Assembly (NCBI RefSeq): GCF_020907275.1
Contig: NZ_JAJJWI010000016.1
Coordinates: forward strand, 59,130 to 123,129
Source: Pontibacter silvestris
GTDB taxonomy: Bacteria > Bacteroidota > Bacteroidia > Cytophagales > Hymenobacteraceae
Length of the DNA: 64,000 bases
Reading direction: 5' to 3'
Shown here: positions 46,192 through 55,089 of the stretch, piece by piece
Numbering within the stretch: position 1 is the first letter of the stretch
Layout of the letters: each line of letters begins with the position of its first letter
Program-made: the position numbers and the translations under genes
Notes under the pieces: model-generated
Databases searched by the model: none
Told to the model about the DNA's origin: nothing
What the model saw: the letters and a program-made list of their open reading frames with translations, nothing else

Positions 46192-46908
46192 ATGATTGTT
46201 GATAATGATCCAATGGGTGCTGCCATGTTAGATTATTTGCAGGGCGCTTTAGACGGAGAGGTAACAGTAGAAAGTAATTTAGCTGAAGATGATGTGATTG
46301 CTGTGGATTATCTTTTCAGGAAGAAAGAAGAAATGCCGGAGTGGGAGCAACTGGCCTTACAAGAATGCAGGGGAGCTGTACTTGACGTAGGCGCAGGCTC
46401 TGGCTGCCATAGCCTGGTGCTTCAGCAGCAAGGGCATCTGGTTACAGCACTTGATATTTCGGAGGGAGCAGTGCAGGCTATGTACAAGCAGGGGGTGGAG
46501 CAAGTGCTGCTGCAGGATGTGTTTGAGCTGCAAAGTGCCAGCAAGTATGACACCATACTCCTTCTGATGAACGGTATTGGTATTGCCGGTAACCTGGAGG
46601 GACTGGAGCGACTGCTGGAGCATTGTAAAAAGCTGCTTCAAGCTGACGGACAGATTTTGTTAGAATCAGCGGACATTCTGTATATGTTCGAAGATGAAGA
46701 CGGCTCTGTTTTACTTGACCTGAACGCTGGCTACTATGGAGAGGTGAAGTACAACATGAAGTACAAGAGCCATGAAAGCGGATGGTTTAACTGGTTATTT
46801 GTTGATCCTGCGGTACTGGAAGATTATGCTGAAAAGCATGGCTACACCTTTGAAGTTCTTTATGAAGGTGAAGCTGGTAACTACTTGGCTAAGCTTATGC
46901 AAAAGTAA
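46192..46908 (+). CDS. class I SAM-dependent methyltransferase
   Basis: 238 residues. S-adenosylmethionine motif I is present as AVLDVGAGSGCHSLVLQQQG near 62-82, and motif II as VTALDISEGAVQAMY near 85-100. The substrate is not predictable; the C-terminal region holds LNAGYYGEVKYNMKY and 'GWFNWLFVDP'. Monocistronic. Codon and composition are as for the neighbours. Confidence 0.85.
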   Translation: MIVDNDPMGAAMLDYLQGALDGEVTVESNLAEDDVIAVDYLFRKKEEMPEWEQLALQECRGAVLDVGAGSGCHSLVLQQQGHLVTALDISEGAVQAMYKQGVEQVLLQDVFELQSASKYDTILLLMNGIGIAGNLEGLERLLEHCKKLLQADGQILLESADILYMFEDEDGSVLLDLNAGYYGEVKYNMKYKSHESGWFNWLFVDPAVLEDYAEKHGYTFEVLYEGEAGNYLAKLMQK

Positions 46909-47099
46909 TTTTTTTACTTAACCCTGTAAAGTATGTAACACCTGTAGAGGCAGTAACAGTAGGATTGGTGTTATTGTGCAAATAAACAATGGTATCAGGA
47001 ACAGGTTTGGTGCGTATGAAAAGTAAATAATTACTGCTACAGAGCTTGTTGTTTAGGCGCTGCAGAAGTTTTGGTATTTAGTTTAAGGTAGCATAGCAT

Positions 47100-48008
47100 A
47101 TGAACAATTCTTTAAAATCTACATGGGAAATTACAAAGCATACATTTAAGGAGTTCTCCGATGATAAACCTCTGGATCATGCCGCCATCATAGGGTTTTA
47201 TACCATATTTTCTCTTCCAGCTGTACTCATCATTATTATACGTATTGCTGGGGCAGCTTTTGGACAGGAGGCAGTTCGGGGGCAGGTGGTAGAGCAGATA
47301 GGAGGAATAGTAGGGCAGAACAGTGCAGCACAGATCCAGAATATAATTGAAAATGCGAGCCAGTCAGAGTCTACCACTATAGGAACCATTGTCGGAATCG
47401 GGACTATGGTTTTTACAGCTACTACTGTGTTTGTGGCTTTGCAGGACTCTATTAACTCTATGTGGGAGGTAAGAGCAAAGCCTGAAAAAGGATGGCTGAA
47501 GCTTATTATGGACAGGGTTTTATCGCTTACTACTGTTGTTAGTCTGGGTTTCCTTCTGCTGGTATCCTTATCCGTTGATATAGTACTGGGTGTAGTAAGT
47601 GACTATCTTCAGCAGGAAGTATCAGGGCTGGCCGTTTATCTTATGACAGCTGCCAATATTCTTGTTTCTATCCTGATCAGCGTTCTTATTTTTGCTGTTA
47701 TCTTCAAGGTGCTTCCAGATGCTAAAATTATGTGGCGAAATGTGTGGGTGGGAGCGTCTGTTACAGCTGTTCTGTTTTCAGTTGGTAAATACGTTCTAAA
47801 TATATATTTCAGGCACGAACCTTTAGCTGATACGTATGGTGCGGCTGGTTCTCTTGTCTTGATCCTTGTATGGGTATATTATTCTTCTGTCATTTTGTTA
47901 CTGGGTGCTGAGTTTACACAAGTCTATTCTAAAAGCCATGACCAGGGCATAGAGCCAAAGGACAATGCCGTGAAAGTGCGCGTAAAGGAAGTTGAATCGG
48001 AAGATTGA
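47100..48008 (+). CDS. YihY/virulence factor BrkB family protein
   Basis: 302-residue inner-membrane protein with about six hydrophobic segments (near 27-48, 95-118, 135-160, 180-205, 215-235, 245-270). Typical family features: 'TWEITKHTFKEFSDDKPLDHAAIIGFY' at the start, 'VFVALQDSINSMWEV' near 110-125 and 'YGAAGSLVLILVWVYYSSVILLLGAEFTQVY' near 255-285. Function unknown despite the BrkB name. Ended by a strong bidirectional hairpin. Confidence 0.88.
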   Translation: MNNSLKSTWEITKHTFKEFSDDKPLDHAAIIGFYTIFSLPAVLIIIIRIAGAAFGQEAVRGQVVEQIGGIVGQNSAAQIQNIIENASQSESTTIGTIVGIGTMVFTATTVFVALQDSINSMWEVRAKPEKGWLKLIMDRVLSLTTVVSLGFLLLVSLSVDIVLGVVSDYLQQEVSGLAVYLMTAANILVSILISVLIFAVIFKVLPDAKIMWRNVWVGASVTAVLFSVGKYVLNIYFRHEPLADTYGAAGSLVLILVWVYYSSVILLLGAEFTQVYSKSHDQGIEPKDNAVKVRVKEVESED

Positions 48009-48011
48009 GGA

Positions 48012-48058
48012 TTATAAACAAAATAGGGAGCCTGTGTGGCTCCCTATTTTGTTTATAA
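48012..48058. terminator. bidirectional terminator between the BrkB gene and pdhB
   Basis: 21-bp perfect stem containing TAGGGAGCC / GGCTCCCTA with a TGTGT loop, AT-rich outer arms giving T runs on both strands. Confidence 0.92.
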
Positions 48059-48079
48059 AATATAAGGTTTGTATAAAGG

Positions 48080-49063
48080 CTAAGCTTCTTTATACATTAC
48101 TTGTTTAACAGCTTTCACTGTGCGTTCTACATTAGGCAGTGATGCCTCAATAAGTGTAGGAGCGTAAGGAAGTGGAACATCGCGGCAGGTTACACGCTTC
48201 ACCGGAGCATCCATATAGTCAAACGCATTGCTTTGGATGTGGTAAGCAATTTCTGAAGAGATAGATGCCAATGGCCACGCCTCTTCTACCACAACCATAC
48301 GGTTTGTTTTCTTTACTGACTCAATAAGCGTTTTATAATCGATGGGGCGTACAGTACGCAGGTCAACCACCTCGGCATTGATGCCTTCTTTGGCCAGTTC
48401 TTCCGCAGCAGCCAAAGCTACTTTCATTATCTTGCCAAAAGAAACGATAGTTACATCAGTACCTTCACGTTTTACATCGGCAACACCTATCGGAATAAGA
48501 TATTCTTCTTCCGGAACTTCACCTTTATCGCCATACATTTGCTCAGACTCCATAAAGATAACAGGGTCGTTATCACGAATAGCTGATTTTAACAGACCTT
48601 TGGCATCGTAAGGGTTTGAAGGCACCACTACTTTAAGGCCTGGCGTGTTAGCATACCAGTTCTCAAAGTTTTGAGAGTGCTGTGAAGACAGCATACCTGC
48701 ACTACCTGTTGGGCCACGGAATACCATAGGAGCACTATACTGGCCACCAGACATGGACATAATTTTAGCAGCAGAGTTGATTACCTGGTCAATAGCTACC
48801 AACGAGAAGTTGAAAGTCATAAACTCAATAATTGGGCGTAAGCCGTTTATAGCGGCACCAACGCCAATACCAGCAAAACCTAGTTCGGCAATAGGAGTAT
48901 CAATAACTCGATCCGGGCCAAACTCGTCTAACATTCCCTGGCTTACTTTATAAGCTCCATTGTACTCAGCCACTTCTTCACCCATCAGGAACACGCTTTC
49001 GTCACGGCGCATTTCCTCTGATATAGCTTCACGCAGGGCTTCTCTAAACTGTATACTTCGCAT
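48080..49063 (-). CDS. pdhB: pyruvate dehydrogenase E1 component subunit beta
   Basis: 327-residue beta subunit of the thiamine-diphosphate E1 enzyme, which pairs with PdhA to decarboxylate pyruvate. Seen: QFREALREAISEEMRRDESV at the N-terminus, FLMGEEVAEYNGAYKVS near 25-42, DTPIAELGFAGIGVGAA near 55-72, FRGPTGSAGMLSSQHSQ near 115-131 and VVPSNPYDAKGLLKSAI near 150. No pdhA, E2 or E3 genes lie beside it. Ends by a hairpin shared with the BrkB gene. Confidence 0.93.
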   Translation of the reverse strand: MRSIQFREALREAISEEMRRDESVFLMGEEVAEYNGAYKVSQGMLDEFGPDRVIDTPIAELGFAGIGVGAAINGLRPIIEFMTFNFSLVAIDQVINSAAKIMSMSGGQYSAPMVFRGPTGSAGMLSSQHSQNFENWYANTPGLKVVVPSNPYDAKGLLKSAIRDNDPVIFMESEQMYGDKGEVPEEEYLIPIGVADVKREGTDVTIVSFGKIMKVALAAAEELAKEGINAEVVDLRTVRPIDYKTLIESVKKTNRMVVVEEAWPLASISSEIAYHIQSNAFDYMDAPVKRVTCRDVPLPYAPTLIEASLPNVERTVKAVKQVMYKEA

Positions 49064-49159
49064 ATATGTTTTATATTCTCGGTTCTGAAGGTAAAATTAA
49101 AAGAACTCTCGCAATTTCCAATGTTCTTACGGTTAAAGCCATAGTTTTTGGCTAATATT

Positions 49160-50941
49160 TTATCTAGATAGGGCGTCTTCAAACGAAGGCTTGCCTTTGT
49201 AAGGAGCGAATTCCAGATCATTTATGGCTCGTTCCATATACGAACCATCAGCTCTTACAGCAAGTCTTAATTGCTCTTCCAACTGCTGTTCATTGCCTGT
49301 ACGGGCTCCAATCAAAGCTAGGCTATAGTGGGCAAGGACTCCACCTGGTTTTTGTTTCAATGCTTTTTTATAATATTCTTCTGCACCTTCATAATTATCT
49401 TTTAAGAGGTAGCTCAGGCCCAGGTTTATCGTAGTTTGATAGCTGTCGCCGGCATAGCGTAAGCTCTTAATGGCATCATCGTATTGGCCTATCTCAATTT
49501 CGAGGGCTGCTTTGTCTGCAAAAATGCGATGTAGTATTTCTTTTGAACCACCAAGTTTAATGGCATAATCATAATACTGTAGAGCCTCCAGTTTATCGCT
49601 ACGCAAGTGGTAGGCGCTGGCAAGACTGTAGTATACCTCGGCAGTCGGGTTTCGAAACCCGGCGAATGTCAGGTTATGAATGGCACGAGCCAGCAAAGCT
49701 TGCTTTGCCGGAGCACGATATTCTTTTCGTGCCATCTCAATATACACGGTTCCTAAATTATAGTAAGCAGGCCACTTGTCTGTGGTTTTAACGGCAGCCT
49801 CATATAGTTTTCTTTTTTCTGCCAACAGAGGCGTAAGCGTCGCAGCATATTGTAGCTCATCCTCCGTTAGCATACTAGCCTCTATCTTTTCCTCTGCTAT
49901 TTTCTTTGCCAGCACATATATTTCGTAGTCTGCTTTTCTATCGCGGTTATAGTTGAATACAACTTTTGTGAAGCGTAAGGCTGGATAAATATATTGTTGC
50001 AGGTATTCATAAGCAGCAGTCTGCTGCAGTGCCTTTTCTTTTTCTTCCTGATTGCTGTTGATAATGTTAATGACTTGCTGGATTTCTGCTTGAGGCAGGG
50101 CAGAGGCTTTTACCTTTTGTAGCAGCAAATTCCAGTTAGTTTTTAATACCTTCCTCTGTACGCGAATTTTCTTATTATTATAATCTAAAGTTTTAACTCT
50201 CTGTAAGTAAAAAGCTTCTATGGCCCTAGCTCTTTTATCAGCTACACTAGCTACACCTTCAGCTTCTTCATCTGGCGACTGACTTCCCTCAACAATTATT
50301 TGCTGTGATTTGATGTTATCCAGTGCGTATTTGTCCAGTATTACCAGGCTGGAACCTAAAGATTTGCTAGGCTTGCTATCTTCTTTGCCAAAGTAAAAAG
50401 GAACAACAGCAGGTCCATCAGCAATTTCTGTGAAATTATCAGGCAAGTAGTCTGTTTTATTATTACGGGTAACCAATAGAGGAGTGGTAATGAGGCCTGT
50501 AGCTACTTCCATAGGCTGCATTACTTTAATATTGTCATTCCTTTTATCAACAATTAAGCCCTGCACCATCAGGCGACCTTTGTCTTTTTCCGGAGCATAG
50601 GGAAAGGCCAAATGCCGGATGATGGTTGGCTTTTTATCTTCATAGATAAACTCACCAAAGTTGAAATTTAGCGTCGCAACATCTTCACGCTCATAAGTCC
50701 CATATTCATAGTAAACATCTAGCTTATAAAGTTGTTTATCATGATATAGCTTACTTGGGATTTGAGCTTTAAGGTCAAACTCTACTTGCTGTCCACTTGC
50801 ATATAAGGGGTTAGGTTGTATAGTTATTTCCTGCTTTCGGGCCAGGTTCGCCATACGTGAGAGTGTGCATCCTGAACAGAAAAGGCTGCTAATGAGCGTA
50901 TAAGTTAATAGGTATAGATAGTTATATTTGTACAGTTGCAT
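49160..50941 (-). CDS. TPR lipoprotein with an OmpA-like middle region
   Basis: About 593 residues from the ATG at 50941, whose signal peptide ends at the lipobox SLFCSGC (C near 25). The first ~220 residues are beta-rich with no clear family. Residues near 215-290 (SSLVILDKYALDNIKSQQII, VEGSQSPDEEAEGV, ADKRARAIEAFYLQ) resemble an OmpA-like peptidoglycan-binding fold. The C-terminal ~230 residues are TPR repeats such as AEVYYSLASAYHLRSDKLEA and DNYEGAEEYYKKALKQKPGG. A frame running 18 bases further upstream weakens the signal. Probably outer-membrane-bound. Confidence 0.65.
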   Translation of the reverse strand: MQLYKYNYLYLLTYTLISSLFCSGCTLSRMANLARKQEITIQPNPLYASGQQVEFDLKAQIPSKLYHDKQLYKLDVYYEYGTYEREDVATLNFNFGEFIYEDKKPTIIRHLAFPYAPEKDKGRLMVQGLIVDKRNDNIKVMQPMEVATGLITTPLLVTRNNKTDYLPDNFTEIADGPAVVPFYFGKEDSKPSKSLGSSLVILDKYALDNIKSQQIIVEGSQSPDEEAEGVASVADKRARAIEAFYLQRVKTLDYNNKKIRVQRKVLKTNWNLLLQKVKASALPQAEIQQVINIINSNQEEKEKALQQTAAYEYLQQYIYPALRFTKVVFNYNRDRKADYEIYVLAKKIAEEKIEASMLTEDELQYAATLTPLLAEKRKLYEAAVKTTDKWPAYYNLGTVYIEMARKEYRAPAKQALLARAIHNLTFAGFRNPTAEVYYSLASAYHLRSDKLEALQYYDYAIKLGGSKEILHRIFADKAALEIEIGQYDDAIKSLRYAGDSYQTTINLGLSYLLKDNYEGAEEYYKKALKQKPGGVLAHYSLALIGARTGNEQQLEEQLRLAVRADGSYMERAINDLEFAPYKGKPSFEDALSR

Positions 50942-51032
50942 ATCCTGTTTTAACTTCATACGTAAAAAGTAGATAAACTATGAACTCAAGAAGCTGCGTT
51001 ATAGTTTTGATCTACATAAGAAGCTGTTAAAT

Positions 51033-51063
51033 TTTGACGGAAGAATAATTACGAATACTTTTG
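51033..51063 (+). promoter_or_regulatory. promoter of the PspC-like gene
   Basis: Exact consensus TTTG at 51033-51036, 19 bases, then TACTTTTG at 51056-51063. Predicted start near 51070, 13 bases before the ATG. Confidence 0.82.
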
Positions 51064-51082
51064 TTTTTAACTTAGTTTATAA

Positions 51083-51301
51083 ATGAAACGTTTCCAGTAT
51101 TTTATCGAATCTCAGGCATTTGGTGTATGTACGATGCTGGGAGAAAAGTTAGGTATTGCTACCAGTAGTATTCGCTTTTCATTTATTTATGTGTCATTCC
51201 TGACCATGGGCTCGCCTGTTATTGTATACCTTATGCTTGCCTTCTGGTTAAATGTGCAGAAGAGTCTGAGGCGGGAACGAAGCACTGTATGGGACTTATA
51301 G
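51083..51301 (+). CDS. PspC-domain-like small membrane protein
   Basis: 72 residues: an amphipathic N-terminus (FIESQAFGVCTMLGEKLGIATSS) followed by one membrane segment SFIYVSFLTMGSPVIVYLML and a basic tail. This is the layout of the PspC domain, which in other bacteria is a stress-response membrane regulator. Its last 6 bases overlap the convergent GT2 gene. An exact consensus promoter precedes it. Confidence 0.72.
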   Translation: MKRFQYFIESQAFGVCTMLGEKLGIATSSIRFSFIYVSFLTMGSPVIVYLMLAFWLNVQKSLRRERSTVWDL

Positions 51302-52318
51302 TGCCTGTACCTTACGTTTTTGCTTTACAAAATACTCCCAGACAATACTCCCTTTAAATACACCTCTTAAATCGGGGAACTTACCTTTTTGTTTTTGTTC
51401 CTTTCTGCGCTTGCGCCAGTAACCGTTGTTGCGCAACAAGTCTGCATGTGCCTCCAGTACGGCCTGTGCATCTTTTGTCTGTCCTGCTACCACCATTCTT
51501 AGAGCAGCCACCCAGTCCAGCAACACTCTAATTAATACGGTAGAAATTAATTCATGAGCAGGCAGGTTTTTGTAAAGCAGTGCCAGTCCATTTCGGAAAT
51601 TAAGATAAGTTTTTCTTGGGTTTGATTTATGCAAAGTCCCTCCGCCTACATGGTAGACCTGGCTATGCCCGTTGTACATAACCTTATATCCCGCATTTTT
51701 TGCGCGCCAGCAGAAGTCAATTTCTTCCATGTGCGCAAAAAATGCGGGTTCTAAACCACCAAGTGCATGGTAGGCAGTTGCACGTACAAACATACAGGCA
51801 CCTGTTGCCCAGAATATCTCCTGTACATCGTTATACTGCCCCAAATCTTCTTCAATGGATTCGAATAAACGGCCACGGCAATAAGGGTAGCCTAAGGCAT
51901 CTAGGAAACCTCCTCCGGCACCAGCATATTCGAAAAGGCCTGGATGCTTTTGATCTAAAATCTTGGGTTGGCACACAGCTATGCTTTCATCTGATTCCAT
52001 TAACTCCAGAATTGGTATTGTCCAATTAGCAGGAACATGTACATCAGAGTTAAGCAACACATAATACTTTGCCTGTACCTGAGCCAGGGCCATATTGTAA
52101 CCTTCACAAAAGCCAAGGTTACTGATGTGCTGAATGATGCGAACCTGAGGAAAATTCGCCTGTAAATATGCTATAGAACCATCGGTAGAGGCATTATCAG
52201 CAACAATAACTTCACAGCCTGAGCTGTTAGTTACTACTGATGGGAGGAACTGCTCCAAAAAATGCAACCCGTTCCAGTTTAATATAACAATAGCCGCGTG
52301 GCTGTCACTATAGCCCAA
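51296..52318 (-). CDS. glycosyltransferase family 2 protein
   Basis: 340-residue GT-A enzyme. Seen: AIVILNWNGLHFLEQFLPSV near 9-28, VIVADNASTDGSIAYLQ near 37-53 (donor-binding), VLLNSDVHVPANW with the DxD-like pair near 89-100, and AHMEEIDFCWRAKNAGYKV near 197-215 with the catalytic-site ED/W motif. Typical of rhamnosyl- and galactofuranosyl-type GT2 proteins. It overlaps ebfC (11 bases) upstream and the PspC-like gene (6 bases) at its end. Confidence 0.9.
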   Translation of the reverse strand: MGYSDSHAAIVILNWNGLHFLEQFLPSVVTNSSGCEVIVADNASTDGSIAYLQANFPQVRIIQHISNLGFCEGYNMALAQVQAKYYVLLNSDVHVPANWTIPILELMESDESIAVCQPKILDQKHPGLFEYAGAGGGFLDALGYPYCRGRLFESIEEDLGQYNDVQEIFWATGACMFVRATAYHALGGLEPAFFAHMEEIDFCWRAKNAGYKVMYNGHSQVYHVGGGTLHKSNPRKTYLNFRNGLALLYKNLPAHELISTVLIRVLLDWVAALRMVVAGQTKDAQAVLEAHADLLRNNGYWRKRRKEQKQKGKFPDLRGVFKGSIVWEYFVKQKRKVQAL

Positions 52319-52643
52319 AGTTTCCTAAATCTAAACCCGGAATGTTTGGAAGTAACCCTTCTGTCTGTTTTTTCATTTCTTCCTGTGCTCTCTCTCCAGC
52401 TGTAAGCATTGCATTGTTTACTGCTGCTACCACCAAATCATTAACCATTTCACGGTCATTCACATTCAGGATAGAATCATCTATCTCAATTTTCAGAAGT
52501 TTTTTCTGCCCGTTTACAGTTACTTTTACTAATCCTGCTCCTGATTCTGCGGTAACAGTTATATGCTGCAGGTTATCCTGTGCTTCTTTTAATTTGGCCT
52601 GGACTTCTTTCATTTTGCCCATCATGCCGAACATATCAAACAT
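52308..52643 (-). CDS. ebfC: YbaB/EbfC family nucleoid-associated protein
   Basis: 111-residue DNA-binding protein that forms a tweezer-like dimer. Seen: MFDMFGMMGKMKEVQAKLKE at the N-terminus, a central beta segment 'ESGAGLVKVTVNGQKKLLKIEIDDSIL' near 33-60, and NDLVVAAVNNAMLTAGERAQEEMK near 68-92, all typical. In many bacteria it is next to dnaX and recR; here it directly precedes and overlaps a glycosyltransferase by 11 bases, so the two are translationally coupled. Confidence 0.93.
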   Translation of the reverse strand: MFDMFGMMGKMKEVQAKLKEAQDNLQHITVTAESGAGLVKVTVNGQKKLLKIEIDDSILNVNDREMVNDLVVAAVNNAMLTAGERAQEEMKKQTEGLLPNIPGLDLGNFGL

Positions 52644-53036
52644 AAGCTATTTCGTTTTTTTCTCTTATACGGAGGAATATTGCTCCGGCCATATGGCTGT
52701 TACAAATATACATGCTTCTTTTAAAGGTTAAGCATTGGTTAATGAAAGAGAATGCCTTTTGTAATGCTCAACATTGATTATGATTTGTTTTTAATGCTGC
52801 TCATCTGCGTTTGATCAGGAAAATATGAAAGAGGAGATAGCATTATCCAGAGTAAGCAGAGAGGCTGGAATAGAGCACCTTTAAGTGCTCTCAAAGCTGA
52901 ACTGTAGGAGTTGATTGATCTGTAAAAGCACTGGTGCTGATATGAATTACAGTTGCTCTTTTTGTTTAATAAGTGTTATTTAAAATATTGGTTTTTAAAA
53001 TGGTATGAAAATGTATTGTGTCGGGTAAGCAGATGG
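52644..53036. other. 393-base intergenic stretch
   Basis: Between the ebfC start and the stop of the large type B protein. A minus-strand TATATTTG (52710-52703) fits the -7 consensus and may serve ebfC. A small hairpin AGAGCAC / GTGCTCT lies at 52872-52891 with no T run. No gene seen. Confidence 0.4.
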
Positions 53037-54938
53037 TTACCTTATTAAGGTTATGGTACCAGTTCTGTGTTTTAGATCATCTTCTGCAGTTGTTACTTTA
53101 ATGTCATAAGTGTAAACATCAGCTGGAACAGGATTACCTTTAAACGTTCCGTCCCAACCTTCCGCTACGTTTGTAGACTGGTGAACGACATTTCCTAACC
53201 TGTTATAGATAGTAATGCTGTAGTTGCTAAAAAACTTGCCCTTAACTTCCAGCACATCATTTAACCCATCGTTATTAGGTGTGAAGGCGCTTGGCACATA
53301 TAATTGTATGGGTTGTTTAACTGAGACAATATTAGAGTAAGAAGTAGCTGTGTTACTGATCGATATGGCTTTTATACGATATTGAAAGAATGGCTCGTCA
53401 GGTAAGGAACGATCCATATAGGTGGTGCCGCTTGCCTGGTAGCTGGCTATAATATTATTGTTTTGATCCAGCAGCTCTACTGAATATTGACTTACGCCAT
53501 CAGAAAATCCTGTATAAGAAGTCCATTCCAGAGAAACACTTGCATCATCAGCTTGTGTTGCTTCTAATATGATTGGACAGCTAATGTTGCTGTAGTCTGA
53601 TGAGTTATCACAGGCATTGGTGTATCGGGCACGGTAGCAGACTTCCTGAGGTGTAAGGGTAGCATCCGTATACTCTGGCTGCGGCCCGGAAGAAATCAAC
53701 TGGTAAGGTGCTCCGCTTATGCTGCGTTCGAAACTCGTATTTTTGAGTGTTTGCCCCTGAGGTAGCTGTAATATTAGCTCAATCTGATTGTTTAAGTTAA
53801 AGGTGCTAAATAACTGGGCTTTATCAGGTTTAGAAGTTGATGTGGCCATTACACAGGCTTCCGCTGTTACAGATGTTACCTGACCGTTAGAAGATAGCCC
53901 TCGTAGCTGATAGCAGTACTCTTCTCCGCAGCTTACCTCCATGTCTGTAAAGTTAGTGGCTGCTTTGTCAAAGCTTTTAAGTAAATTTCCGTTGCGGTAA
54001 AGTTCATAACGCTCCTGCTGGCCTGCCACGCTTTGCCATGTAAGATTGATTTGTTCATCACCTCCTGTCGCTTCTAAGGTAATAGTACTAATCAGATTAG
54101 ACGATGATAAGTTACTTCCGCACCTGTCTTGTGCGACTATTCTGTATAATGCAGCCTCGTTTGTATTTACATTAGTTAAAGTAAAGGTTGGCTGAGAGCT
54201 AACAAGAGTGGTGACTTTCGTAAAAACAGATCCTGTGGCAGCTTTACGTTCTATAGTATACGCATAGCCCTCTATTAGATTATCAATGGTAAAGCTAATA
54301 GAGCCGTTTGTTACGTCTTCTGTCTGTACCTGTAATCTGCTGATAACAGGAGGAAGATATGGCGCCAAATCTTCTACCTGCAAGGTGCTGCTGCCCGTGC
54401 AATAACTGCCCAGGTAGGTGCCGTTTATTGTAATAGCATAAGGACCTGCCGTAGCATAGGTATAAGATATCTGCTGTCCCGGACTTATCAGCTGGCTTTG
54501 ACCGTTGCCGTAATCAATTTGGTAAGTGTCATATTGAGTGTCTGTAACATGAACACTAACTTGCCTGTTGGCACAGGCAAAGGCTGAAAATACTGGCGTT
54601 GGAGTTGTCTTTACTTCAAAAACCTGTGATACGGTGTCTGTGAGCCTGCTGCCGCCATAGTTGGCAATCTGCAAAACCCGGTATGTTCCAGGGGTATCAT
54701 AAGTATGTTTTTGTGTAGTAGAAGATGGTGTTGGAATAGGAGTCCCTGAAGTATAGTCAAAGACATAATACTCATTCTCATCCGGTATAGTATTGCCACA
54801 GTCCTGAAACAGTACTTCCTGGCCAGCACATATGGTTGTTATTTCTCTGTTCTGCGCATCATAGGCCTTAAAGCATAAGGTCTGGGCCCAGCTAGAAGTA
54901 CTTACTATCAGGAACAATAAGACAAGGAGATTTTTCAA
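53037..54938 (-). CDS. type B sorted multidomain surface protein
   Basis: 633 residues with a signal peptide (MKNLLVLLFLIVSTSSWAQT). A PKD-like/Ig-like region with an early cysteine pair, followed by three fibronectin type III-like repeats whose central motifs include 'GDEQINLTWQSVAGQQERYELYRNG' and 'SLEWTSYTGFSDGVSQYSVELLDQ'. The end (VPSAFTPNNDGLNDVLEVKG then ITIYNRLGNVV) is a clear CHU_C type B sorting domain, so it is exported by the type IX system and attached or released. A pair to the LamG protein at 21 kb; intact, unlike it. Confidence 0.88.
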   Translation of the reverse strand: MKNLLVLLFLIVSTSSWAQTLCFKAYDAQNREITTICAGQEVLFQDCGNTIPDENEYYVFDYTSGTPIPTPSSTTQKHTYDTPGTYRVLQIANYGGSRLTDTVSQVFEVKTTPTPVFSAFACANRQVSVHVTDTQYDTYQIDYGNGQSQLISPGQQISYTYATAGPYAITINGTYLGSYCTGSSTLQVEDLAPYLPPVISRLQVQTEDVTNGSISFTIDNLIEGYAYTIERKAATGSVFTKVTTLVSSQPTFTLTNVNTNEAALYRIVAQDRCGSNLSSSNLISTITLEATGGDEQINLTWQSVAGQQERYELYRNGNLLKSFDKAATNFTDMEVSCGEEYCYQLRGLSSNGQVTSVTAEACVMATSTSKPDKAQLFSTFNLNNQIELILQLPQGQTLKNTSFERSISGAPYQLISSGPQPEYTDATLTPQEVCYRARYTNACDNSSDYSNISCPIILEATQADDASVSLEWTSYTGFSDGVSQYSVELLDQNNNIIASYQASGTTYMDRSLPDEPFFQYRIKAISISNTATSYSNIVSVKQPIQLYVPSAFTPNNDGLNDVLEVKGKFFSNYSITIYNRLGNVVHQSTNVAEGWDGTFKGNPVPADVYTYDIKVTTAEDDLKHRTGTITLIR

Positions 54939-54978
54939 TGGTATAAATTGTAGCCAGCTTACAAGTAATAAATTAATC

Positions 54979-55042
54979 TGATACTTTAAAAGTATCAGCT
55001 GTTAAGTAATAACGGCTATACCTGCCTTTGCAAGTATAGCCG
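54979..55042. repeat. two hairpins downstream of the ammonia-lyase homologue
   Basis: CTGATACTT / AAGTATCAG (54979-54998, 9-bp stem, loop TA-rich) and CGGCTATAC / GTATAGCCG (55013-55042, 9-bp stem, 12-base loop). Both lie between the lyase stop (55090) and the divergently placed start of the type B protein gene. The second may terminate the lyase transcript; neither has a strong T run. Confidence 0.5.
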
Positions 55043-55089
55043 CTTAAAGTTTATCTTTTGGTAGAGGTGCTTTTTCCCAAAAGATATTA

